From the NCBI GenBank assembly GCA_008501835.1, contig QQUB01000001.1, positions 1 through 7,313 on the forward strand: 7,313 bases of DNA, given 5' to 3'. The notes beneath the pieces are model-generated. The model did no database searches and was not told the origin of the DNA. It worked only from the letters and a program-made list of their open reading frames with translations. This document shows positions 1-6,244 of this stretch, piece by piece. This DNA is from Bacteroidota bacterium. GTDB taxonomy: Bacteria; Bacteroidota; Bacteroidia; Chitinophagales; Saprospiraceae. The number at the start of each line of letters is the position of its first letter. The stretch's first letter is position 1. A program made the translations under genes and the position numbers.

Positions 1-393
1 AACCTTTCCGGTATTGGCAGCAGCTACCAACAAATCTGTTTGACGGCATAAAAACGCCGGGATTTGCAATACATCCACATATTCAGCAGCCATAGCGGCT
101 TCTTCCACACTGTGAATGTCAGTGGTAACGGGAATTTGAAAATGATCGCCAACCTTCTGAAGGATTTCAAGGGCCTTTTGATCTCCAATTCCTGTAAAGG
201 AGTCTAATCTGGAACGATTAGCCTTTCGATAGGAACCTTTAAATATATATGGAATCTCAAGTTTATTGGTAATAGCAACTACTGCCTCTGCTATCTCAAA
301 AGCCATGTCCTCCCCTTCAATGGCACAAGGGCCGGCAATAAGGAAGAAATTACCGCTTTCTTCAAATTTTAACTTGTGTAGGTTTAGTCTCAT
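1..393 (-). CDS. kdsA: 3-deoxy-8-phosphooctulonate synthase (KdsA), N-terminal part, cut by window edge
   Basis: KdsA condenses phosphoenolpyruvate with arabinose 5-phosphate to give Kdo-8-phosphate, the precursor of the Kdo of lipopolysaccharide; it is a cytoplasmic TIM-barrel enzyme. I translated the first 131 residues by hand. They contain I-A-G-P-C-A-I-E (19-26), F-K-G-S-Y-R-K-A-N-R-S (51-61), the V-T-T-D-I-H segment and L-Q-I-P-A-F-L-C-R-Q-T-D (109-120), all hallmarks of the family. About half of a usual 265-280 residue protein is present; the rest lies left of the window. The ATG at 393-391 is chosen because it gives the standard family N-terminus and an in-frame TAA lies three codons upstream. 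Cys23 in the G-P-C motif is the ligand position of metal-dependent (class II) KdsA; the E. coli-type metal-independent enzyme has Asn there. No neighbour in the window belongs to the Kdo pathway. The family call is very secure; the metal class is inference. Confidence 0.96.
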   Translation of the reverse strand, partial: MRLNLHKLKFEESGNFFLIAGPCAIEGEDMAFEIAEAVVAITNKLEIPYIFKGSYRKANRSRLDSFTGIGDQKALEILQKVGDHFQIPVTTDIHSVEEAAMAAEYVDVLQIPAFLCRQTDLLVAAANTGKV

Positions 394-438
394 TTTCAAT
401 TTTTAAATGTTTACGCCCCATGCTGTTGATTACGATTG

Positions 439-446
439 CAAAACTA
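439..446 (-). promoter_or_regulatory. Candidate -7 box for kdsA
   Basis: Read on the minus strand this is TAGTTTTG, a full match to the Bacteroidota sigma-A -7 consensus TAnnTTTG. It lies 45 bases upstream of the kdsA start codon, which would give a leader of roughly 40 bases. I see no clear TTG about 20 bases further upstream, so the -33 element is missing or poor. Confidence 0.4.
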
Positions 447-590
447 AAAGAATGAAGCCGGTTTTCGGGAAGTTTTCGTTTTTTGGGCGTATTTCTCTGT
501 TAATTAACCATTTTTTGCCGTTTGATGGTTTCCTGGCTCTTTTCTGATTTACTGAATACCGAACCTTTCGGCGATTTTATATCAGGGAGC

Positions 591-631
591 AAAAATCAAA
601 AAAAAAGCGGAACCTGGATATCAGGTTCCGC
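591..631 (-). terminator. Intrinsic terminator of the beta-barrel gene
   Basis: A perfect 10-bp stem (GCGGAACCTG at 607-616 with CAGGTTCCGC at 622-631) closes a 5-base loop. On the minus strand it is followed at once by nine T (606-598) and, after two bases, five more T. It begins 28 bases after the stop codon at 660. Stem strength and U-tract make this a classic Rho-independent terminator, and it separates the outer-membrane gene from kdsA. Confidence 0.93.
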
Positions 632-659
632 GGAAGATATATGATTTAGTATGAAAAAA

Positions 660-1241
660 TTACAGTTTGTAAGTTACACCAAGGTTCAGCAGTGAAATAC
701 CGTAACCAACTTCACCGAAAATTCCGAGGTTATTCTTCACGAAGTATGTAGCGCCAACAAATCCACTGTAAGTGAAGTTGTTTTGAGCTTCGCGGTAGAA
801 TGAAGGTGTTGGTGTATCTGGCTTATTGTCTCCGTATAATGGTTCGTCTGATGGGGTATTATCTACATCTACAAAAGGAACATTGTATGCGAAACTGAAT
901 CCGCCGTACACATCCCACTTATCGAGGTTCACAAAATGAACTGCAGGACGAATTCCAACGATCAACATCTGGTTGTTGAAAATATTAGAAGATCCATCGT
1001 TGTATTTGATCAATGGGCTGGTTGAGGAGGAGTAAGCAGCAAAAGCACTTATACTGAATTTTTCAGTAGCTTTAAATGCCATATTAAGGCTTACCGGAGG
1101 AACATTAATGCTACCACCATCCTTAAAATAAGTAGGAACAACTCCAACTCCTGCGCTTAAATGTAATTTGGAAGTACTTTGGGCTGTAACGGTTGCTAAT
1201 GAGATGAGTAAAAGGCCGAATAAAACAAAAATTCTTGACAT
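660..1241 (-). CDS. Small outer-membrane beta-barrel protein, secreted, function unknown
   Basis: This encodes 193 residues. It starts with a clear Sec signal peptide: Arg3, a hydrophobic core at residues 4-18, and probable cleavage at V-T-A|Q after residue 20. The mature part, about 173 residues, is built of alternating amphipathic stretches rich in Gly, Phe, Tyr and Val (for example S-A-G-V-G-V-V near the start, Y-G-G-F-S-F-A-Y in the middle and G-I-F-G-E-V-G-Y-G near the end) joined by polar loops, and ends in a short beta strand (V-T-Y-K-L). This pattern and size fit an eight-stranded outer-membrane barrel of the 'outer membrane beta-barrel domain/porin family' group common in Bacteroidota. 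A Pro/Asp-rich segment around residues 126-146 is probably a surface loop. No catalytic or ligand motif is recognisable. It has its own promoter and terminator. The general class is well supported; no specific role can be given. Confidence 0.85.
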   Translation of the reverse strand: MSRIFVLFGLLLISLATVTAQSTSKLHLSAGVGVVPTYFKDGGSINVPPVSLNMAFKATEKFSISAFAAYSSSTSPLIKYNDGSSNIFNNQMLIVGIRPAVHFVNLDKWDVYGGFSFAYNVPFVDVDNTPSDEPLYGDNKPDTPTPSFYREAQNNFTYSGFVGATYFVKNNLGIFGEVGYGISLLNLGVTYKL

Positions 1242-1343
1242 GGTTTCGTTTTTTAATTTGAATAATTAATGGGATTCGCAGTAGTTTTTCAATCGGAACA
1301 AAATTCCCGGGGTCAAACTATGACAACGTTTTGAATCATACTG

Positions 1344-1374
1344 CAAATTTAGATTAAAAAGGTGTACCAGTCAA
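1344..1374 (-). promoter_or_regulatory. Promoter of the beta-barrel gene
   Basis: On the minus strand a TTG (1374-1372, within GCTTGAC) is followed after 20 bases by TAAATTTG (1351-1344). This matches the Bacteroidota -33 TTG and -7 TAnnTTTG elements at the expected spacing. It predicts a start near 1337 and a leader of about 95 bases. The long A/T tracts just upstream (1380-1500) could act as UP-type elements. Confidence 0.6.
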
Positions 1375-1702
1375 GCTTATAGGCAAAATTTTATTTTAAT
1401 TTAACAGACTTTTATTTAAAATTGTAAAATTTAATTTTTTATTAACTTTTAAATTTTTATTTAAATTCTGATTTAATTGGAGAGAAAAAATATTAATATA
1501 AATGCTTTTCAAGCCTCGAAACAGAATTTTTTTTCCTGCTTTCTTTATTAAAACGTTAAAAAATTAAAAAGTAACATATAAGTCTCTAAAAAATCTTGAA
1601 ATAAGGAATTCTTCCGGACGAATCCAATAAATTCCTGGCCCTGAAAAAGGAAAATCAAGGTCAAAAAAATTAAAAAATTTATTTTTTGTGAAATCGTTTT
1701 GA
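1375..1702. other. Very AT-rich intergenic block without a gene
   Basis: No ORF with coding character was found on either strand. By hand count only 14 of 120 bases at 1381-1500 are G or C. The block consists of runs of A or T and repeated TTTAA/ATTTAA words. It lies upstream of the beta-barrel promoter on one side and of the small ORF at 1789 on the other. It could be curved or UP-like promoter DNA; I see no defined site in it. Confidence 0.6.
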
Positions 1703-1770
1703 GATTAAGAAAAATTTTCTCAAATTAGCTCCTGCCCTCGTTGATAATAAGAAAAGCTGTTTTCTTAATC
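1703..1770 (+). repeat. Competing inverted repeats upstream of the small ORF
   Basis: TTTTCTTAATC at 1760-1770 is the exact reverse complement of GATTAAGAAAA at 1703-1713 (11 bp). It can also pair with the nearer arm GATAATAAGAAAA at 1743-1755: an 8-bp stem with a GCTG loop, a two-base bulge and three further pairs. The two hairpins exclude each other because they share the 3' arm. The set ends 18 bases before the ATG at 1789. The arms are A/T-rich, so chance is possible. Confidence 0.35.
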
Positions 1771-1788
1771 ATTAAAATTTGTTCAATT

Positions 1789-1890
1789 ATGCTAATTCTT
1801 TACATTGCGACAGGAGCATTCCTGATCGGAGGGGGAGTTTTACTTAGCTCAGGCTTAGTTCAACAAACCAGCAGGAGGAGAGTTTATTAA
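1789..1890 (+). CDS. Possible 33-residue single-span membrane peptide
   Basis: An ATG-to-TAA ORF of 33 codons encodes a peptide with a hydrophobic, Gly-rich stretch at residues 2-24 (containing G-A-F-L-I-G-G-G-V-L-L), then Q-Q-T-S-R-R-R-V-Y. The hydrophobic segment followed by a basic tail fits a small membrane protein with its C-terminus in the cytoplasm. The ORF has about 43% G+C (44 of 102 bases by hand count) inside much more AT-rich flanks, which supports a real gene. There is no convincing TAnnTTTG box just upstream and no homologue I recognise. It stands alone, with an inverted-repeat set directly before it. It could still be a chance ORF; no function is proposed. Confidence 0.4.
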   Translation: MLILYIATGAFLIGGGVLLSSGLVQQTSRRRVY

Positions 1891-2041
1891 AAAAATCTCC
1901 GTGAAATTTTAAGACGTTATATCCCATCCCAGTTTAAATCACCCCACACCCAACCATTCAAAGAAAACTACCTCCCGTGAACATATCTACAAGGCTATCA
2001 CTTATATCTACGTACCATTTTCCGGAATTTCATTTCCGGTA

Positions 2042-2076
2042 TTGACTTAAACGATCCGTTATCGGGCGTAACTTTG
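2042..2076 (+). promoter_or_regulatory. Candidate promoter inside the gene-poor region
   Basis: TAACTTTG at 2069-2076 matches the TAnnTTTG -7 consensus fully. A TTGAC starts at 2042, 24 bases upstream of the box, slightly longer than the usual spacing. Transcription would start near 2083, at the foot of the first hairpin of the candidate RNA. No coding gene explains a promoter here. Confidence 0.4.
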
Positions 2077-2080
2077 TTGC

Positions 2081-2190
2081 GTACTCAATTCATTTGAGTG
2101 CTTCTTTAGTTCGTCTGGTAATTTGTTTATCAACTGGAACGGTTCCGTTTCGTTCTCAGGCTTATTGTCCTGTCCACCTGGATAGGCCTG
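2081..2190 (+). ncRNA. Candidate structured RNA (three consecutive hairpins)
   Basis: Three local stems follow the -7 box at 2069-2076. Hairpin 1 (2081-2101) has 8 pairs including one G-T and a 5-base loop. Hairpin 2 (2116-2132) has 6 pairs including one G-T and a 5-base loop. Hairpin 3 (2157-2190) has CAGGC/GCCTG plus a further 6-pair stem with a 3-base bulge and a 9-base loop. I recognise no known RNA family (not tRNA, SRP RNA, tmRNA or RNase P by eye). The 3' end is undefined because no U-tract terminator follows, so the interval covers only the structured part. This is a hypothesis built on promoter plus structure; random sequence can form similar stems. Confidence 0.3.
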
Positions 2191-2535
2191 CCTTGTGCGA
2201 AATATTCAAAATGGGTGCAAAGCCTGTTAAAAAAAGCCTTATACAGTCATGCAAAAGGCGAATTTAATTTTCCAGTTGTCTTTTGATACATGCAGCTGCA
2301 TTATCGAGAGAATCCAACATCATATTTTTAGAACAACAAAAATGCCTGATCTCAGTGAGGCGGGACAGGTGATTGTTACGCTTATTGGCGACCAGAGGCA
2401 TTATATTCTTCTGGTAAACAGTCGATTAATGCCCATGCATAAAATCCATTGTATTCCTACCCTGTATTTAACAAGATGTTTACTTGCCCTGTGATGTGTT
2501 TCCAAGGGTTATTTCCAACCTTTGATTCAATCCTA

Positions 2536-3402
2536 TTATGACCATATATTATGACTGTCATGGTATGCCAGTTTAAAACCTTTGGGGGTCTGCTTCATGA
2601 TTTCCTTAAATTTCCGGTTGAAATAAGAAACATTATTAAACCCGCTGGCATAACAGACCTCAGAAATGGTCCTGTCACCTGACATCAGCATTTCACAGGC
2701 ATGGTTTACCCTAAATTCATTCACAATTTCAATAAATGTTTTCTGCGTATGCTTTTTAATAAATTTGTAAAAGGCCGCTTCAGTTAAGTTCAACATTTCC
2801 GCAACTTCCTGCACACTTACCTCTTTGGTATAATTTAAAATGATATAATCATATACTTTTTTCACTCGGTGCAAATTCATTTCGCTCAGAGTGTGTGCAT
2901 ATTCATCTGAACATATTTCTACATATTCGTCCGACTGGGATAACACATGTAATAATTCAAACAAGCGGATCAGCTGTTCGAAACCCTCAGCCTTCATCAA
3001 TTTGGAAATAATTTTAATGGCTTTTAATTTGGTATCTCCCACAAACTCCAAACCTCTTCTGGCGTGATCAACTAACCAATTGACCTCATTGAGTTCCGGC
3101 CTATGAAAAAACTCCCTGCCCAGAAATTTTGGACTGAATTGAATGACAACTTGTTTGCAAAGCATTTCAGTCGTAAAACCATGAGGCAAGTTGCCTCCGA
3201 AAATAACAAGGTCATGCTCCTTGTAGTCTGATATTCTATTCCCTACAAATCGTTTACCCTGACTCTTCGAAGTATAACATATCTCAACTTCAGGGTGATA
3301 ATGCCACGCCTGACTTAAAAGCGGACGACTGTCCCTTACGATATTTCGTGCAGTAAATGACTTTTGAAGTTTCTGTGGTATTTTTTCGAATTGTGGTCTC
3401 AT
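2536..3402 (-). CDS. AraC-family transcriptional regulator with cupin-type sensor domain
   Basis: This encodes 288 residues, the normal size for an AraC regulator. The N-terminal half is cupin-like, with H-Y-H-P-E-V-E-I at 34-41 and G-G-N-L-P-H-G-F at 69-76, the pattern of AraC proteins that bind sugars or other small molecules. The C-terminal domain (from about 177) carries both helix-turn-helix units: V-S-V-Q-E-V-A-E-M-L-N-L (about 195-218) and T-I-S-E-V-C-Y-A-S-G-F-N-N-V-S-Y-F-N-R-K-F-K (about 245-267), closed by the family signature T-P-K-G-F (272-276). No signal peptide or membrane span is present, so it is cytoplasmic. It is divergent from the TonB-dependent receptor, 174 bases away, and most likely controls the receptor and hydrolase genes, responding to the transported substrate or a product (inference). 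An inverted repeat directly upstream of its start could serve autoregulation. The family call is firm; the ligand is unknown. Confidence 0.93.
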   Translation of the reverse strand: MRPQFEKIPQKLQKSFTARNIVRDSRPLLSQAWHYHPEVEICYTSKSQGKRFVGNRISDYKEHDLVIFGGNLPHGFTTEMLCKQVVIQFSPKFLGREFFHRPELNEVNWLVDHARRGLEFVGDTKLKAIKIISKLMKAEGFEQLIRLFELLHVLSQSDEYVEICSDEYAHTLSEMNLHRVKKVYDYIILNYTKEVSVQEVAEMLNLTEAAFYKFIKKHTQKTFIEIVNEFRVNHACEMLMSGDRTISEVCYASGFNNVSYFNRKFKEIMKQTPKGFKLAYHDSHNIWS

Positions 3403-3406
3403 TTTT

Positions 3407-3460
3407 ACACTATAATTATTATATCTTATCTAAAAATAAACAAAAATTATAGAATAGTGT
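3407..3460 (-). repeat. Inverted repeat just upstream of the AraC gene
   Basis: ACACTATAATT at 3407-3417 pairs with AATTATA (3445-3451) and ATAGTGT (3454-3460); the right arm carries a few extra bases, so the pairing is imperfect. The left arm ends 5 bases from the start codon of the AraC gene. It may be an operator for autoregulation or a hairpin in the mRNA leader. The right arm overlaps a near-match to the -7 consensus (TAATTTTTG on the minus strand, one base too long), which may be the AraC promoter. Confidence 0.4.
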
Positions 3461-3504
3461 CATTTAACTCCACTTTTGTTCAAACTTGCCCCTTCATTTC
3501 GGCC

Positions 3505-3512
3505 TAATATTG
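3505..3512 (+). promoter_or_regulatory. Candidate -7 box for the TonB-dependent receptor gene
   Basis: TAATATTG differs from TAnnTTTG at one position and lies 64 bases before the receptor start codon. TTG triplets occur 16 bases (3486-3488) and 26 bases (3476-3478) upstream of the box, neither at the ideal spacing. A weak core promoter is what one expects for a gene that needs an AraC-type activator. Confidence 0.35.
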
Positions 3513-3514
3513 CA

Positions 3515-3533
3515 TCATGATTCTATGTCATGA
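3515..3533 (+). promoter_or_regulatory. Paired TCATGA palindromes, possible operator
   Basis: Two copies of the self-complementary word TCATGA (3515-3520 and 3528-3533) lie 13 bases apart, immediately downstream of the candidate -7 box and 43 bases before the receptor start codon. The first sits within the 8-base palindrome ATCATGAT. The position suits a regulator site, but typical AraC sites are direct repeats about 21 bases apart, so the binding protein is uncertain. Confidence 0.25.
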
Positions 3534-3576
3534 GTAAATATTACATCGAAAATATCAGGTAAATCAAATTAAAATT

Positions 3577-6171
3577 ATGAAAAAGAGTATCTACATTTTC
3601 CAACACTCCCTACCCATTTTATTCCTATTACTTACTACCGGTCTATTGGCACAGGGAACCATAGCCGGATCCATCAATGATGATGATGGGGAACCTCTAA
3701 TCGGAGCCAGTGTTTTCATCAAAGATTCAAGCACAGGGACCACAGCCGATTTTGACGGCAATTACAGTTTTTCTGCTCCTGCAGGTGATCACGTAGTTAT
3801 CGCCAGCTTTGTGGGATATGGATCAAAAAGCTTTAATGTTTCCGTTAAAGACGGTGAAACAACCGTACTGGATATCGTTCTGGGCACTGACAATCTAGCC
3901 CTTGACGAAGTAGTCGTAACCGGTACTTTTAGCGGACGTTCCCAAAAGGAATCCCCTATTTCCATGACCTTTCTAAGTGGAGCCCAGCTACAGAAACTGG
4001 CTTCTAACTCCCAGGCAGATATCCTGAGAACGGTTCCGGGCATCACTGCTGAAGGTGGTGGTGGTGAGGTTGCCTCCAATGTTTTTGTAAGAGGTATGCC
4101 TTCCGGAGGACAGTATCAGTTTACTCCATTGCAGGTGGATGGAATGCCTGTTTTGAGTACGTTTGGTCTTAACTCTTCCGCACATGATGTTTATTTCAGA
4201 AATGATATCGGTATCCGTAACCTGGAGTTTGTCAGAGGTGGTGCCTCCACCCTGTTTGGTGCAGGTTCTGTAGCCGGGATTATCAACTATTCCAGTGTGA
4301 TCGGAAGCAGTGAAGAAAAAAACAGAGTACAACTCGAATGGGCACAAGGCGGTCGGGCCAAAATGGACTTCTTAACCTCTGGTCCTATCAACGAAACTAC
4401 TTTTTATGCGATCTCAGGGTTCTACCGTTATGACAATGGACCCCTCGAAACAGGCTTGCCGACAAAAGGTTACCAATTGAGAGGAAATATCAGAAAATTA
4501 TTCAACAACGGTAAAAGCTCTGTGACACTTTATACTCAGTACATAGACGACAATGTTCAGTTCTACCTTCCCTACCCCCTTGCAAATGACCAGGGTCAAA
4601 AGGAGAGACCAGAAGGCAACGACGGTGAAACCATCTACACCTTGTTAACGGGAGCAGCTACTGATTTCTCATTTGATACACCAAACGGTCGTTTTGAAAC
4701 ACCTATTGGCAATGGTGTAACAACCAAGGGTGGTCTGGTAATGATCGACCTGAAGCATGCTTTTGAAAATGACTGGCGTTTATCTTCCAAAGTAAAAGCC
4801 GCAAAGTATGATCACTGGTTCAACTTGTTCCTGGACGGTGATGGTTCTCATAATACTCCTGAGGCGCAGGCTGATTACCTCGCAGACAGAGGATTACCTG
4901 CTGATGCATCATTCACCTATGTGGATAATGGTACTGCTATGGACTCAAAAGACCTTCTTTTTGAAAACAGAGTGCTCGACAGGGAAAGACCTATGGAAGA
5001 AATGGTTGGAGAAATCAATCTTACCAAAACCATTGGCAATCACAATTTCACTATAGGAACTTTCCTCTCCAATACTGTTGCTGAAGACAATAACTGGATT
5101 TGGAATTTTGTGGGTGATTTCAGTAATTCTCCAAGAATGGTCAGCATTGCTTATACAGATTCTCTGGGTAACGATGTAGTTTATTCTCCAGGAGGATTTA
5201 TCGATGGAAGACAAACATCCAACAAAGTATTGCAAAGTATCAAAACGGCTGTATACGTGGCTGATGAATTCAAAGGAGAAAAATTCAACTTTGACATTGG
5301 TCTTAGATGGGAAAAAGCCTCCGGAATATTAAGTGCTGAAACGGGCATCGGAAGCAACACCTTTAACAAAGGAAATGTTTCTGCTTCTGATTTTGCTGTT
5401 GCTTTGGCCGGGCTTTACAAGATGAACGAAAATGCTAATTTATATGCCAATGCCTCCAAAGGTTATTTCTTCCCTGAATTGAGAGGTGTTAAATTCTCCT
5501 CACCGGGATCACCACAGACTTATGAAACGGAAGGTATCCTGCAGGGAGAAGTTGGTATCAAATATGCCAAGAAGAAATTTTCAGCAACAGGTGCCCTTTT
5601 CTTCGTAGGTTTGAGTGACAGAAGGAGTGTAGATTTCATTAACGATCCAAATAACCCGGGTAATGTAATTGAGGAAATTTCTGTACAAAGTACAAGAACC
5701 TTGGGTGTTGAAGCCAACTTGAATTACATCATCACCAAAGGAATCAGTCTTTATGGAAATGCCACTTTCCAGGATCACGAGTTTACTGAAGTTGAAGGAA
5801 ATCCTGATCAGGTGGGTAACGAATTGAGAAGACAACCTAATTTTATGGGACTTGTGGGTATCAGCCTTGAGAGAGGTGCATTTGATTTTGATGCATCCAG
5901 TAACTTCCTTGGAAGTAAATTTGCAAACGATGCCAACACCGTAGAGCTCGAAGGTTTCAATATCGTGAGATTAGATGCTGGTTATACGTTGGATCTTGGT
6001 AAAAAGCAAAGTTTGAGATTAGGTGTTTCTGTATTCAACTTATTGGATGCGGCAGGTGTAACGGAAGGTTCACCCAGGCAGGGAAATACTCAAATCGGAG
6101 GTGGAGAATATTTTGTCGGAAGACCGATACTCCCAAGAAGAATTTTCGTGAGAGCAGCATTTGATTTTTAA
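3577..6171 (+). CDS. TonB-dependent outer-membrane receptor with carboxypeptidase-regulatory-like N-domain
   Basis: This 864-residue protein should bring a substrate across the outer membrane using TonB/ExbBD energy. It starts with a signal peptide (K2-K3, hydrophobic core about 12-24, likely cleavage A25|Q26). Residues about 27-105 form the carboxypeptidase-regulatory-like domain typical of Bacteroidota receptors (G-E-P-L-I-G-A-S-V, then F-D-G-N-Y-S-F). A TonB-box-like L-D-E-V-V-V-T-G lies at 109-116. The plug follows (about 122-238), with V-F-V-R-G (169-173) and L-E-F-V-R-G-G-A-S-T-L-F-G-A-G (216-230). The rest is a 22-strand-type barrel ending in Phe (A-F-D-F), the usual sorting end. It is shorter than SusC proteins (about 1000 residues) and no SusD-like lipoprotein gene follows, so it is not a classic SusC/SusD polysaccharide transporter. 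Its neighbours, an AraC regulator and a glycoside hydrolase, suggest a small glycoside as substrate; an iron chelate or other ligand cannot be excluded. Confidence 0.93.
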   Translation: MKKSIYIFQHSLPILFLLLTTGLLAQGTIAGSINDDDGEPLIGASVFIKDSSTGTTADFDGNYSFSAPAGDHVVIASFVGYGSKSFNVSVKDGETTVLDIVLGTDNLALDEVVVTGTFSGRSQKESPISMTFLSGAQLQKLASNSQADILRTVPGITAEGGGGEVASNVFVRGMPSGGQYQFTPLQVDGMPVLSTFGLNSSAHDVYFRNDIGIRNLEFVRGGASTLFGAGSVAGIINYSSVIGSSEEKNRVQLEWAQGGRAKMDFLTSGPINETTFYAISGFYRYDNGPLETGLPTKGYQLRGNIRKLFNNGKSSVTLYTQYIDDNVQFYLPYPLANDQGQKERPEGNDGETIYTLLTGAATDFSFDTPNGRFETPIGNGVTTKGGLVMIDLKHAFENDWRLSSKVKAAKYDHWFNLFLDGDGSHNTPEAQADYLADRGLPADASFTYVDNGTAMDSKDLLFENRVLDRERPMEEMVGEINLTKTIGNHNFTIGTFLSNTVAEDNNWIWNFVGDFSNSPRMVSIAYTDSLGNDVVYSPGGFIDGRQTSNKVLQSIKTAVYVADEFKGEKFNFDIGLRWEKASGILSAETGIGSNTFNKGNVSASDFAVALAGLYKMNENANLYANASKGYFFPELRGVKFSSPGSPQTYETEGILQGEVGIKYAKKKFSATGALFFVGLSDRRSVDFINDPNNPGNVIEEISVQSTRTLGVEANLNYIITKGISLYGNATFQDHEFTEVEGNPDQVGNELRRQPNFMGLVGISLERGAFDFDASSNFLGSKFANDANTVELEGFNIVRLDAGYTLDLGKKQSLRLGVSVFNLLDAAGVTEGSPRQGNTQIGGGEYFVGRPILPRRIFVRAAFDF

Positions 6172-6196
6172 TTATCCTTGTTCCATGACAAACCAT

Positions 6197-6225
6197 AGGA
6201 TGAAGACCGGAATGGTCTTCATCCT
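6197..6225 (+). terminator. Strong hairpin between receptor and hydrolase, possible partial terminator
   Basis: A perfect 12-bp stem (AGGATGAAGACC at 6197-6208, GGTCTTCATCCT at 6214-6225) encloses the loop GGAAT. It starts 26 bases after the receptor stop codon and ends 19 bases before the hydrolase start. The tail is only TTTACTATATCTTTTA, a broken U-tract, so termination is probably incomplete. It may instead protect the 3' end of the receptor mRNA so that receptor is made in excess over hydrolase. Confidence 0.6.
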
Positions 6226-6244
6226 TTACTATATCTTTTAACCA

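Larger units (their letters stand above)
1891..2535. other. 645-base stretch without a conventional gene
   Basis: This region lies between the small ORF and the 3' end of the AraC-type gene. It contains a candidate plus-strand promoter (2042-2076) and a run of hairpins (2081-2190), listed separately. The longest ORF (81 codons, 2249-2494 plus) looks non-coding. A weak 7-bp hairpin (2504-2523, one G-T pair) lies just beyond the AraC stop codon but has no T-run on either strand, so it is at best a poor terminator. The section 1920-1980 is notably C-rich and G-poor on the plus strand. Confidence 0.6.

Noticed and set aside
553..574. Small hairpin CCGAA-CCT-TTCGG between kdsA and the beta-barrel terminator
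   Set aside because: There are only five pairs and no T-run; it is not distinguishable from chance.
2206..2268. Short overlapping reading frame (18 codons) starting with ATG near 2211
   Set aside because: It is too short, with no conserved feature and no sign of translation signals.
2249..2494. 81-codon plus-strand ORF in the gene-poor region
   Set aside because: The predicted peptide is rich in Cys, His and Ile, has no domain, signal peptide or clear hydrophobic pattern, and resembles no family I know. It has no -7 box close upstream. It looks like a chance ORF, though a decayed gene cannot be excluded.
3577..6171. Receptor as a SusC-type protein of a polysaccharide utilisation locus
   Set aside because: It is shorter than SusC proteins and the next gene is a hydrolase, not a SusD lipoprotein.
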